This document shows, piece by piece, positions 1-10,167 of a DNA stretch of 64,000 bases. Source of the stretch: Chrysemys picta bellii (taxonomy: Eukaryota > Chordata > Testudines > Emydidae); contig NC_088792.1 in NCBI RefSeq assembly GCF_011386835.1, forward strand, positions 64,649,287-64,713,286. The letters run 5' to 3'. The position numbers and the translations under genes were made by a program. The notes under the pieces were generated by a model, which was not told the DNA's origin, did not search any database, and worked only from the letters and a program-made list of their open reading frames with translations. The stretch's first letter is position 1, and the number at the start of each line of letters is the position of its first letter.

Positions 1-1109
1 TTAGGACAATTCCCAGTCCTATCCCTCTTTCAGCAACCCCTCCCTCTCAGCTACTCCCTTCCTTCTGATTCCCCATTCTGGTGCAGGAAGGAGGAGTTTA
101 CGGGTGGGAGTTGGACTTCTGCCTCCAATCCAAGGGGCTGCAGCCTTGTCTAGACTAGAATTTAATGTGCTGATGTGTTTTGAAAGCATAGTGTAGACAA
201 GCACATTGCCTGTAGCATGCTAAATTGGTTGAATTACAGCCAAGGTGAGTGCCCAATCCATTTTAGCTACCTCATGCAGCCATTACATGTTAAATACTAA
301 TTTAGACAAGTCCTAAAACTTTGGCTAGGGTGCCAGCCCTGCTGTCTGGGAGCTGCTACAGAACAGCCCCAGCTTCATTCTGCTGCTCCTGCCTCCATCC
401 TTCCTTCAACCCTCTTTGCTAGCATTTGTAAAAGGAACAGCTGGCAGCAGAAGGGACTTCAAAATCCAGCTGCTGCTGCTTCTCCTGGAGCTGCTTCCCT
501 CAGAATGATCCCTAACTAGGGAAGGGGCTCCAGGCTCCCCATCACCCAGGTGGGTGGCTGTGGCTGCTGAAGAGGGGGAGTCAATGGGGGGATGAGGGAC
601 ACTCCCCCTTTCCTTGAGGTATATCCTAGCAGAGCTAAGGGGAAGATCCTGACTTTTCCCCCTTGGGGATCTTCTTAGCAACTGATGGAGAGCTTCACAG
701 AAGAAGCCAAGTGCAGTGCACCAGTTTAGTCCTGTGCAAAACCTAGGAACTATGAGCACCCCGGCACCTTTCTGTTAGCTATTTACATATAGGCCTGTAT
801 CACGTGTATTAAAGCAGGGAGCAGTGGCCCCTTTGACACAAGTTGTCAAAGGAAAGTTGGAAAGGCAGCAGCAGGAACAGTTATGGTAGCCATGAGCCTC
901 AGGAGGAGCACAGCTCTTCTCCTGCTTTCTTAACCTTCACCTCGGGGGTCCTGGTCACCCTATGGCTGCTGCTCCCCCACCCTTCCACTGCTCTGCCTTG
1001 GCCCTATTGAGCCCGATCAGCACCATCTTGTTATGGGGGGGGAGGCAGTGAAGTCCTGCTGCCTAGACGCGGGAGTCCCAGTGGTAGGCCAGCTTGCTAC
1101 ACATGCACG
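1..1109. other. Gene-free flank downstream of GSDME
   Basis: No coding exon, RNA gene or clear repeat was recognised. Positions about 144-313 may be a short MITE: the ends read roughly CCTTGTCTAGACTAG and, in inverted form, GGACTTGTCTAAATTAG, but the match is weak. The open frames here carry no recognisable domain. Confidence 0.4.
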
Positions 1110-1249
1110 TTGAGGAGCCCTCCCAGAGGACGCCTGCTAGGGTGTGAGATGTCCACAGGCCCAGCTGGAGCAAGAAGGTGCCAGGCTTTGGCCCCTCAGG
1201 CAGAAGGAAAGATAATGGCCTTGCCCCTTGGATTAGGGGCCTCTGGAGG

Positions 1250-1960
1250 TGCCCTGAGGGAGGCTGTGCTGGTTCGGGGGGATGCTGTGGGGGAGGGTGG
1301 TGCTGGCTCAGGAAAGGGGGAAGGTACTGGCTCGGGGGTGGGGGGGGGGGATGTTATGGGGGGGGCGGGCTGTGCAGGAAAAAGGCCTGGCAGTGGTAAC
1401 ACTGCGCCTAGGCACCACCAGCCCCTCCCCACAACCAGCCCCAGCAGAGCCGGCTCCTCTGCATCCCCCATGGTGTCCCCCAGAGCTAGCACATCCCTCC
1501 CCTTTACCACCTACTCCAGGGCCAGTCCCTCTCTCCCCCATGGCACCCCCAGAGCCAGCACCTCCTGCCCCCCATGGTACCCCACCCCAATTGGCACTGG
1601 GAGGGATGTTGGCTCTGGAGGTGTGTGGGGGAGGGAGGGGCTGGCTTGGGGGGGGCAGGTGCTGTGGGGGAGGGAGGAGCTGGCTCTGCAGAGGGTGCCA
1701 TGGGAGAAGGGAGGTGCTGGCTCCTGGGGGGGGGGGGGAATGGTGGTGCTGGCAGTGGCGCTTGGTGCCATGGAGGTGCTGGCTCTGTGGGGGGGCCATG
1801 GGGCGTGGGGGACGGTGGTTCTGGCTCTGGGTAGACGGTGCCATGGGGCGGGAGGTGTTGGCTTAGGGAGAGGGGGGGGGGGGGTGCCGGGTGGGGCAGG
1901 GATGGTGGAGCCCACAGTATTGCCACTGCCAGGCCTATTTTCCTGCACAAGCCCCCACTC
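1250..1960. repeat. Degenerate G-rich minisatellite with orientation switches
   Basis: The sequence is built from degenerate units of about 25-35 bp around GGTGCTGGCTC plus runs of G and GTGCCATGGGG. The plus strand is G-rich at about 1250-1400, C-rich at about 1400-1590 and G-rich again at about 1590-1890, so blocks of the same unit lie in opposite orientation. A side motif, CCTGGCAGTGG followed upstream by GTGCAGGAAAA, occurs near 1365-1402 and inverted near 1913-1953. Long open frames occur in all six frames because the repeat has few stop triplets; none looks like a gene. Confidence 0.75.
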
Positions 1961-1989
1961 AGCAGCCTCCTGAATGTCAAAGATGGACA

Positions 1990-2980
1990 TGGGTGAAACA
2001 CTGGTTACAGTCAGAAGCCCTTGCCCCCCCACCCTTCCCTGAGGCCCTGCCCCCGCTCACTCCCTTTCCCCCCTCCCTCCGTCACTCGCTCTCCCCCACC
2101 CTCACTCAGTCTCACCAGGCTGGGGCAGTGGGTTGGAGGTTTGGGAGGGGGTGAAGGCTGGGGGTGCGGGCTCTGGGCTGGGGCCGGGGATGAGGAGTTA
2201 GGAGTGCGGGAGGGGGTTCTGACCTAGGGTCAGCTGTTGGGGGTGCAGGAAGAGGTGAGGGGTGCCGGCTCCGGCCAGGCGCCACTTACCTCAGGCAGCT
2301 CCTGGAAGCAACCGGCATGGCCAGCACCCAGGTGGAGGGGTCAGGGGTCTCTGTGTGCTGCCCACGCCCACAGGTGCCACCCCCCCACAGCTCAGGGTGG
2401 AGCAGCGCCCAGAGCCCCAATGGCCACCCCTGAGCCTAAGAGCTGGACATAGCGGCCGCAGGGAGCCTGCCTTAGCCCTGCTGCACTGCCAACTGGACTT
2501 TTAGCAGCCTGGTAAGCGGTGTTGACCAGAGCCACCAGGGTCCCATTTTGACCAGGGGCTGTTGCTGGGGGAGGGGCGGGTGGGGGAAGGGATGCTGCTG
2601 AGGAGCTGGCTCTGAGGGTTCTGGGGAGGAGATGGCAGTGCCCAGGGAATGGTGTTTCCTCTGCCAGGCCTTTTTTCCTGTGCAGGAGCCCAAACTGCAC
2701 CACCCTCTCCTAGTACTGTCCAAGGCAGAGTGGGGCCAGGATGGCTCAATCCCAGCCCTTGAGCCATAGCAAAGGGCCCAGGCCAGCCTGCTAGTAAGGA
2801 GGGAGCAAGGTGGTGCACAGAAGCGGATCAAGTTTGTGGTGCGGGATCACATGTGGTAAGGCCTCCCACAGCTGACTCCAGCCCTAAGGCCCCCACCCAC
2901 ACTGGATTTGTCACATGCTCCTAGGTTGTAGGGGCCCTAGCTCATGGAGCTGATCCAACAGTTTCAGGAGCAAGGAACTA
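1990..2980. other. GC-rich non-coding stretch, probably old repeats
   Basis: C-rich (2030-2110) and G-rich (2120-2260) blocks are followed by a mixed segment. A motif related to the neighbouring minisatellite recurs near 2650-2690. A CACAGCTCCTGGAAGCAGCC-like phrase near 2295 recurs near 3585, which suggests an interspersed repeat I cannot name. No gene is supported. Confidence 0.4.
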
Positions 2981-2983
2981 TAT

Positions 2984-3303
2984 CAGGAATTGGCAACCTT
3001 TGGCAACACGGCTCGCCAGGATAAGCACTCTGGTGGGCCAGTTTATTTGACTGCTGCGTGCGCTGGTTCGGCCGAGCACAGCTCCCACTGGCCGTGGTTC
3101 GATGCTCCAGGCTACTGGGGGCGACTGCGTGGGCTGAGGGATGTGCGGACCGCTGCTTCCCGCCACCCTCATTGGCCTGGAAAGGCGAACCGCGGCCAGT
3201 GGAGGCTGCAATTGGCCAAACCTGCAGACGCGGCAGGTAAACAAACTGGCCCTCCAGGGTGCTTACCCTGGCAAGCCGTGTTGCCAAAGGTTGCCAATCC
3301 CTG
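2984..3303. mobile_element. Fold-back hAT-type MITE
   Basis: The ends are long inverted repeats: the left end reads ATTGGCAACCTTTGGCAACA and the right end reads the reverse complement of nearly the same string, finishing in GCCAATCCCTG. Internal parts also pair, for example GGTAAACAAACTGGCC near 3236 against GGCCAGTTTATTTGACTGC near 3035. This fits a non-autonomous palindromic hAT family common in reptile genomes. It has no transposase. An 8-bp target duplication was not clear. Confidence 0.8.
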
Positions 3304-4090
3304 CACTCTATGGTGTGGCCTTCACCCCTGCTTGAGGCCCCAAGTGACACCACTGGTAATGGGGAACATCTAAAGACCATTACTGGGGAGCTTGGGAGGA
3401 GGGAGTCAAAGCAGTGCAGAAGGGTCATTGTAAGGGAGGGCAGTTGGAGACAGGTGAGGGGAAGTAGGTAGGGTGACCAGGCCTCTGGTTTTTGACCGGA
3501 ACTTCCAGTTGGAAAGGGACCCTAGTGGCTCCAGTCAGCAGCACAGTGGGGCTAAGGCAGGCTCCCTGCCTGCCTTCGCTTCGCACAGCTCCTGGAAGCA
3601 GCCGTCCAAAGTCCTGAGATAAAAGTGGGCATGCCTGACTCCAGTCCCTTGGGAAATGGTGCCTGGTCCTGTCCTGAGATGCCACCCACTACCCTAGATA
3701 TATTGACTTGAGCTTTATTTATGGCCCCATGGGAGGAGCCTCACACATGTTCATTCAACTTTGCTGCTATCCCCTGTTTTGTCTTCTTTTGAAGAGTCCT
3801 CCAGAAGGCACAGGAGCCCAGTGGCAGATAACCAGTAACATATAGGACCCTTAAACAGAAAACGTCCTTGCTCCCAGATAAGAGCCATTTCCTGCTCTCC
3901 TTTCAGTTCCATCACCCAAGCAGTTCTGAGTTTGTGTACTAGTATGGTGGCTCCTGAAGTGTCAATGGAAGAATTCTGGATAGAAAGTTTATGCAAGTCT
4001 CTCTCTTTAGCCAGATTTCCCTCTGTTCACCAATAGATGGGGGCAGAAAGCTCCTTCCATTCTGGGGCAGATCTGTGGCCATTCTACTCT
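3304..4090. other. Gene-free stretch
   Basis: No gene was recognised. Positions 3468-3700 start like the AGGGTGACCA end of the hAT MITE seen intact at 18474-18596 but then diverge, so this may be another repeat copy. Nothing else is supportable. Confidence 0.35.
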
Positions 4091-4103
4091 GGGTATGCCT
4101 ACA

Positions 4104-4300
4104 CAGCATTTTAGCTCATGCGGTAGGCTCATGCACAAAGCTCCAGAGGTCCCTGGTTTGATCCCGCCCACCGACAACCAAGGACTGTCGGTATTACAAG
4201 TGCCACAGCCAGAAGGGGTGTGGGTTACACAAGGAATCAGTGAGACAAACGGCAGCATTTTGGAGCCAGCAGGCGCAAGCTTCCCAGCCAGCTCAACAGA
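4104..4300 (+). mobile_element. tRNA-headed SINE-like repeat
   Basis: TTAGCTCATGCGGTAGGCTC resembles a pol III A box, and GAGGTCCCTGGTTTGATCCC resembles a B box, in tRNA-like spacing. A tRNA gene is unlikely because the cloverleaf arms do not close and no anticodon stem is evident. The start near 4088 (GGGTATGCCTACACAGCA) looks like a Harbinger-type end, so this may be a SINE/MITE composite. It lies downstream of GSDME. Confidence 0.5.
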
Positions 4301-4377
4301 CTTGGGTTAGCAAGGGTTGAATCCACAGCTCAGACTGGAACTCCAGGCTCACACTCTTACTGAACGTAGCCTCTCAG

Positions 4378-4716
4378 CATCCTGTGAGGTAGGGCAGTGT
4401 TTTTTCTCTGTTTTACAGATGGGGAATGGAGGCACAGAGCCCGGGGACCAGATTTTTAAAGGTATTTAGGTGCCCAAAGATGCACATAGGCACCTCATGG
4501 GGATTTCCGAAAGCTTCAAAGCAGTTTAGGCACCTAATGGCCATTTAAAGCTTAGCTTGTAAATCCCTTGGTGTCAATCTGTAATTTTAGTCACCTAAAT
4601 ATCTTTGATAATCTGGGCCTAAATGACATACTCAAAGACACATCGAAAGGGAGCAGGGAATGGAACCCCAATCTCCTTAATCCCAGGCTAGCACCCTAAC
4701 TACTGAACCATTCTTC
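4378..4716 (+). mobile_element. MIR-like SINE split by a fold-back MITE
   Basis: Positions 4378-4447 (TTTTACAGATGGGGAATGGA then GGCACAGAG) and 4618-4716 (AATGACATACTCAAAGACAC then GGAATGGAACCCCAATCTCC) are the two halves of an ancient MIR-like SINE core. Between them, about 4448-4617, sits a segment with inverted ends: CCAGATTTTTAAAGGTATTTAGGTG at the left and the inverted form of nearly the same string, ending ATAATCTGGG, at the right. The inner segment is therefore a later insertion. A fragment of the same MITE family is at about 40398-40475. Confidence 0.6.
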
Positions 4717-4957
4717 CTGCCTAAGCACACTTCTACAATGCTGCCCTTGTTCACTTTACGATCCACTATGTGCAGTATAAGAACATGATCTTCAGTCTTT
4801 TAACTGAAATCTTCCCAAACCAACATTTGCAATTATTTGCACTGTATTTTTAGAGCACAGCGACATTTTATCTCCATTCACACGATGAGGAAAAAAAAAC
4901 AATTAGGATTGAAGAAGACAGATAGCAAAGTAATGCACTGAGAATAAACACTTTACT

Positions 4958-4963
4958 TTTATT
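4958..4963 (-). terminator. Candidate polyadenylation signal, distal
   Basis: AATAAA on the minus strand about 570 nt beyond the GSDME stop codon. It is preferred over the proximal hexamer on 3' UTR length only. Confidence 0.4.
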
Positions 4964-5484
4964 AAAAAACCACCATACTGAAGAGGTCAGAAGGGTAGAA
5001 CAAGTGTTTGTCTGGACTGTAACAGGGTGAAGCACACACATACACATCAAAAGGAATCATTACATTTTTAAGGGAGAGCTTAGGGTGCAATTTAAGCATA
5101 GCATGCTGCTGAAACTTGCTAACTTGCACAAAAAGTGATCAGCAAAGATGCTGTAGTGAGGTCTAATCACTAATTTGATTAGTTTTAGGAAAGTAAATGA
5201 GAGACATGGAGTATTTGCTATACTGTGGAGTATTGCCATAAATCAATCTAAACTACTATTGACAAAATAAACGCCTGATTCTGCAAGGTGCTGAGTTGAG
5301 TAGTACTTGAGGGCGCTCTGCAGGACCAGGCCCTAAATGAACAAAGAACATGCTGGGATGCGGTGCCCTTGTATTTTTCATGTTCATTTACTCACCCACT
5401 TGGTTACAAAATTCAGTGATTTGCAGTTGTCTCCCAGGAATACGAGTGTGAATTAGCAGGATTCTTAGCACTGAAAATCTGGCA

Positions 5485-5490
5485 TTTATT
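5485..5490 (-). terminator. Candidate polyadenylation signal, proximal
   Basis: AATAAA on the minus strand about 45 nt beyond the GSDME stop codon. It would give an unusually short 3' UTR. Confidence 0.35.
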
Positions 5491-5532
5491 AGTGCAGTAT
5501 TTCAGCTATTATTCTAGGTTTTTCTTTTTTCC

Positions 5533-5763
5533 TCAGATGGTCCCACCTAAGGCATAAAATCCATACAATGCAATATAAAGAATGAATGGGAAAAAGCTGG
5601 GTTCTTTCATGGTTACAGCTTTCACTGAAGACTCCATCATTTCGAGGTTAATGTTTGATAGGGCGAACAGCCTTTGAACTATGTCAAATCTTCCTGTGTC
5701 AGTGAGAGGGGCCAGGGCAGGATCTCTCAGTGTCAGAGTGCCATCAGCTGAAGCGACATTAGG
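5533..5763 (-). CDS. GSDME: GSDME coding exon 9 (C-terminal end, stop)
   Basis: This exon encodes residues about 429-504 and the TGA stop at 5535-5533. The acceptor is AATACAG with the exon starting CCTAATGTC in phase 0. Readable blocks include GRFDIVQRLFA and the SSVKAV motif typical of the gasdermin E C-terminal helical domain. This domain folds back on the pore-forming half and keeps it inactive. The last residues (YALGGTI) differ from the mammalian tail and are slightly hydrophobic. The match to the gasdermin E family is clear by eye. Confidence 0.93.
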   Translation of the reverse strand, partial: PNVASADGTLTLRDPALAPLTDTGRFDIVQRLFALSNINLEMMESSVKAVTMKEPSFFPFILYIALYGFYALGGTI

Positions 5764-7441
5764 CTGTATTTATATAGACAGAAAGAGATGTTAAAGCTAT
5801 TTTCATAGAGTACAGTTTCTGACATCATACAACTTTGCTCTCTGCAGTAAAACTCAGAGGGCTCAGGTTCTGGAAAAACAAGAAAATATATTGTCTTGCT
5901 GCCAAAAGGTACATTTAGGTAGAGTAAAGATTAACCAGTGTGATACACTCAGCCTGAATGGAGCTCACACAGACACATTCTCAGAAGCGTCCACTATTTT
6001 TAGATGCCTCCATTTTTAGTGTTCAATTTGAGACAATGTGAGCCTGGCTTTCAAAGGAGCTGACACCCTGCCGCTCCTGGTGACCTCCCTGGGAGTTTTG
6101 GGTGCTTGGCAAATCTAAAAATCAGGCCCAAGGGATCTGAGACCGGCACTGACAGTTGAGGCGCTCGTTTTGCCCCAGCACTCACTTAAAGTAGGGGCTT
6201 GGTGTTAAAGGGAAGTTATGCTTTAACTGCAATCCTTTTCCTCAAAAGCAAAAGAGTGAAGCCTCTTGCTCAGATCCTCACTGTTGGGGGCTACTATTTC
6301 CCCCGGTGCCCTACAGAGAATGCCATTGCTCCGATAGGTAGAAAGGATGAGACCCACATCATCTTTTCTGGCTACTATTGACATAAACCCATGGACTAGC
6401 AATCGAGAGGGCGTTGAGACAGTTTCAGCTGGCCAGAGGACTTCCAAAGAAGTTCTGAAGCTCAGGCTTTCTACATACATGGTTGTGTAGTGGGACAGAG
6501 TGGTGCACGGACAAGAGCACTCCAGCCTAGCCTACAACCTCAGCTACCGATGCTTCCTCTGCAGGCCTCTGATCCCTCCCCAACACCTGCCCACAGTGAA
6601 AAAGTTCCCGTCATTCTGCTTCCAAACGACAAGTTCAGCTCCTCTTCCCACAACTGACTTTCCACTCTGATCCTTGTTCTTCACAAGCCTGCCTATAGCT
6701 CCCTACCAAGGTTTTGTCACTGAACCCAGAGCAACTGAGATCTCCCACCCCTCTCCTCACAACCTCTCACCTAAAGTATTGTAACAGGCAGGCTCAGAGC
6801 TACTGCACTTAGAATCATAGACTATCAGGATTGGGGTTGGAAGGGACCTCAGGAGGTCATCTAGTCCAACCCCTTGCTCAGAGCAGGACCAATCCCCAGA
6901 CAGATTTTTGCCCCAGATCCCTAAATGGCCCCCTCAAGGATTGAACTCACAACCCTGGGTTTAGCAGGCCAATGCTCAAGCCACTGAGCTATCCCTCCCC
7001 CTTCAAACTTACCACTGCCTCCATATTACTGTTTGCACAATGCAATTCCTACTTCACCTGCCTCTGATGCCCACTGGAGGTTTTTGGTTTATGAAGTGGT
7101 CTAATTAGACATTTAGTAAAATAAAATCATCACCTTTGACACTCAAACCAAAGTTCCTATTTTCTCTTGCTTCACATTTGATGTAGTTTTCTACATGCCA
7201 CAAGGTGTCAGAAGGAAGAAATCCAGTTTTGGTTTAAGCTAGCTGCATTGTTTGTCATTTTAACACACTGGACCAGATGGTGACTACGCTTAATCAATGC
7301 CTACCGATTTAATTTGTAGCATATTCTGACCTCTCCTTTATTTAATGACAGATACAATCAGCCAGAGCCTACAAACTCCTCACAGTCACCAGGACGGACC
7401 TCTGAACACTAAGGTAGTCCACTCCCTTTTGGATTACTTAC
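5764..7441 (-). other. GSDME intron 9 with a Cry-type SINE
   Basis: The intron is about 1.68 kb, bounded by donor GTAAGT at 7441 and acceptor CAG at 5764. A tRNA-derived SINE occupies 6811-7001. Around 6050-6130 there is a short A/G-rich phrase (TTGGCAAATCTAAAAATCAG) typical of old fold-back repeats. No other coding exon was recognised. Confidence 0.7.
6811..7001 (-). mobile_element. Cry-type tRNA-derived SINE with CR1-like tail
   Basis: Read on the minus strand, the head at 7001 starts GGGGGAGGGATAGCTCAGTGG, matching a pol III A box, then GGGTTGTGAGTTCAATCC as B box. The 3' part ends near 6811 in a CCTCCTGAGGTCCCTTCCAA-type CR1 tail. Head-plus-CR1-tail structure is the known design of cryptodiran turtle SINEs, mobilised by CR1 reverse transcriptase. 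It is not a tRNA gene because the acceptor stem does not close. A second copy is at 56421-56602. Confidence 0.85.
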
Positions 7442-7515
7442 CAAACAACACAAGGCAGGAATTATTTGTATATCACAGCAAGCACGCAGCAGAGCCAGTG
7501 TGTAGTCAGACAATT
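7442..7515 (-). CDS. GSDME: GSDME coding exon 8
   Basis: A 74-bp exon encodes residues about 404-428. The acceptor is TTCCACAG; the donor is TTTG followed by GTAAGT. It enters in phase 1 (the first codon completes GAA) and leaves in phase 0. It carries the adjacent cysteine pair C416-C417 in the block ALLRACCDIQIIPALC, aligned with the human C407/C408 pair reported as palmitoylated in the C-terminal domain. The family fit is clear despite the small size. Confidence 0.92.
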
Positions 7516-9651
7516 CTGTGGAAGGAGATATAAAAAGGAGAAGAGTTAGTTTCAATGATCTCTGAAGCAGGGTGGTTGCTAAAAAGGAGACTGTAGGAAT
7601 GTATATGAACAAGCTAAGCCTACACACAGAGTTACGAAATTCCATTGCTGGGCAGTGACAAGACCCACTGCTTCTCTTGAGTGCTGTCCTGATTAGCATA
7701 AAGTGCTCTGGAGACCAACACAAACCCACCACTGAAGGCAATTATCATGTGTTTTATTGAGCCCTGTCAGCATGCTCTGTGCTGCATATCCATAAGAGGC
7801 AATCTAGCCTCTTCCTTGTGCATGTACAGGCTCTCGAAGCAGCAGAAGCAGCCTTCCAAAGGGAGCAGTGGGGGCAAAAAACCTAACTGGCTTCAAGACT
7901 GAGCTTGATAAGTTTATAGAAGGGGTGGTCTGATGACATTGCCTACAATGGCATGTAGCTGATCTGTGACTGTAGCAGCAAATATCTCCAAGGGCTAGTG
8001 ATGGGATACTAGATGGGGAGGGCTCCGAGTTACTACAGAAAATTCTTTCCCAGGTATCTGGCTGGTGGATCTTGCCCACATGCGCAAGGTCTAACTCATT
8101 GCCATATTTGAGGTCGGGAAGGGATTTTCCCCCAGGTCTGATTGGCAGAGACTCTGGGGGGGGGGGGTTTCCACCTTCCTCTGCAGCATGGGTCACAGGT
8201 CACTTGCAGATCTAAACTAGTGCAAATGGGTTCTCTGTAACTTGAAGTCTTGAGCTCATGATTTGAGGACTTCAGTAACTCAGCCAGAGATTAGGGGTCT
8301 ATTACAGGAGTGGGTGGGCAAGGTTCTATGGCCTGGACTGTGCAGGGGGTCAGACTAGATGATCATGATGGTCCCTTCTGGCCTTACAACCTTTGAGACT
8401 ATGTGGGGGGAAATGGATGCTAGGAGCTGCACTGTGTACGTTCTCCATGTGTTGCAAAGTCCTGTTCTGCGTGAACTCCCTGAGCAGCAGCATACCGGGC
8501 AGTGCAAGTAGGTTGGCAGAGGGGTGGAGCCAGGAGGGCCATGTAAGCCTTTGGGTGCTAAAGGCAGCTTTCCAGCCTGGGTAGGAGAATTTCTCTCCTT
8601 GTCTCCTGCCTATCCTAGTGCCAGACATGGTATTAGGTCTGGGTGCTGGACAGAGGATTTGGGCCTAAAGAAAGACAGGGTCCCTGCCCCAACATTAATG
8701 AGACACAGACTGTACAATCCATATCATTATAATTCCCAATGGAAAACAGCTACAAAGCAGCTTTCTGGTTACTGATACGGCTTCAGGTATACATGCATGT
8801 CAGATCTAGATATGTCCAGAGCCAGGTTACATTTCATTAACTGTACATTACTTTTAATAGAGTCTGACAAGTATCATCAGTGGGTCTGTTTTGTTCAATT
8901 TCTTTTGAATCTCTGCAACTGGATCACGCTTTCAAAATGTCTCTCTTATCTTCCATAAACTGGTGCCATGTATAGTTGCATGGAAACTGACCTTCCACTG
9001 TACAGTGCTACATATTTACCCAATACCACACTTCACTGCCTCTCAACGCCTGCCTTAATGGAATGAAGATTTTTATGAGAAAAAGTTGGATTTGCAGGTG
9101 GCTTTTAATTAATACTATAGTGCCAATTTCATTGTGAGGGTGGCATTCATTTACATTTATGCTTAATTTCCTTTTTCTATGGCAGCAAAATAACCCTCTA
9201 ATTACAGATCTACATGTTAAAGTATTTTTGCTAAATATGGCATGTACTTTAACATAAAGCCACACATTCAGCAAATACAAGGAAGCCAGCACCTACAATG
9301 CAACCCTGAGACACTAGATATGAAGGATTCTGATTGCACAATGAGAACAGTAATTCATTTACAAAACTTAGTGAAAAGGTTTGGCTTCAATGAAAACTCA
9401 AATCAAATGATTTCCAGGGAATGTTACATTTTACTTGTAAAATATGCAGTGAAGGGGGTTTGAATTTAATTCTTAGCCTGAATCATAAAGTGCTTTCTTC
9501 TCTATCCACCCTAGCCCCATAAAACTGAAACCGAAATCAATACATGTACTGACGCTACCCAGCTGTTACAATTTACCTACAAAATAAAAATTCCTGCTGT
9601 ACACAAAAGAGAAGTTTCTAAGTGGGAAAGCTGCAACTATCTCCATTGTAC
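7516..9651 (-). other. GSDME intron 8
   Basis: The intron is about 2.1 kb. It holds a CR1 3' end at about 7843-8397 on the plus strand. The remaining 8400-9651 shows no recognisable repeat or exon. Confidence 0.6.
7843..8397 (+). mobile_element. CR1 LINE 3' end, truncated
   Basis: The plus strand starts with a decayed CR1 ORF2 C-terminus readable as LPKGAVGAKNLTGFKTELDK, then the CR1 3' UTR with GGGATTTTCCCCCAGGTCTG, and ends with the tail phrase CTAGATGATCATGATGGTCC. It is 5' truncated as most CR1 copies are, and lies antisense in the GSDME intron. Confidence 0.85.
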
Positions 9652-9847
9652 CTGCCACTGCACTGATCAGGATGTGAGCCGCTGAGAAGAGTCCCTTATA
9701 ATGAAGTTGGTCATTCTGCAACAACAGCTCATTCTGTAAACTGTACCCGACCAGCTGCAAGAAGTCGGTTATGTTTTGCTGCTGTGGAGGTTTCAACTCC
9801 TTCAGGTCCGTGAAATCCGGCTCCTCTCCTGTGCAAATACTATCTAA
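9652..9847 (-). CDS. GSDME: GSDME coding exon 7
   Basis: A 196-bp exon encodes residues about 339-403 in the C-terminal regulatory domain. The acceptor is CTCTTTCCAG; the donor is GGCAG followed by GTACAA. It enters in phase 0 and leaves in phase 1. Conserved features include LKELKP, a glutamine run, and the DFLQLVGYSLQ helix matching the gasdermin E family. The GTACAA donor is weaker than GTAAGT, but the phase joins exactly to exon 8. Confidence 0.92.
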
Positions 9848-10039
9848 CTGGAAAGAGGAAAAGATACATTATTAGGTTCTCACATTTTAAACTAGACAGG
9901 GAAACAAGCCCTGATCGTCCTCCCACTGAAATCAACAAAAAACTTGTTAATACTTATAAAAGAAGTGTTTGAATAGAGGGACGTGTTAGCTCTATTTTTA
10001 ATGTACTTTTTAGAAGGAAAAAAAGAACCATCCTCTTAC

Positions 10040-10167
10040 CACCTCCTCCAGTGCAGTCACCATTTCTTCATGATGCAAGAACTCATAAAATATTTTATTT
10101 AAAGCTCCTTGCTTGTCTTCTGGAAGCTTCACAAAGGGTTGGAACTGCATCTTTAACAGCAACAGAT
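10040..10167 (-). CDS. GSDME: GSDME coding exon 6
   Basis: A 128-bp exon encodes residues about 296-338. The acceptor follows a pyrimidine-rich tract (TTTCTTTCTTGGAAAG) and the donor is GTAAGA. It enters in phase 1 and ends in phase 0. The translation begins DLLLLKMQFQPF and runs through an amphipathic helix (ALNKIFYEFLHHEEM) matching the start of the C-terminal autoinhibitory domain. The frame was too short to stand alone as an open frame and was found by splice-site reading. Confidence 0.9.

Larger units (their letters stand above)
4717..5532 (-). other. GSDME 3' untranslated and flanking region
   Basis: This lies directly downstream of the GSDME stop codon. On the minus strand two AATAAA hexamers are present: 5490-5485, about 45 nt after the stop, and 4963-4958, about 570 nt after it. 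The second would give a more usual 3' UTR length. No other gene is visible. Without transcript data the true end cannot be chosen. Confidence 0.5.

Noticed and set aside
1110..2032. Long overlapping open frames on both strands (up to 287 codons)
   Set aside because: They are low-complexity Gly/Pro/Ala translations of a G-rich minisatellite, open in nearly all frames at once, with no domain or splice logic.
4868..5050. 60-codon minus-strand frame downstream of GSDME
   Set aside because: It has no domain, no splice context, and lies in the probable GSDME 3' UTR.
6930..7001. tRNA gene on the minus strand
   Set aside because: A and B boxes are present, but it continues into a CR1-like tail and the acceptor stem does not close; it is a SINE head.
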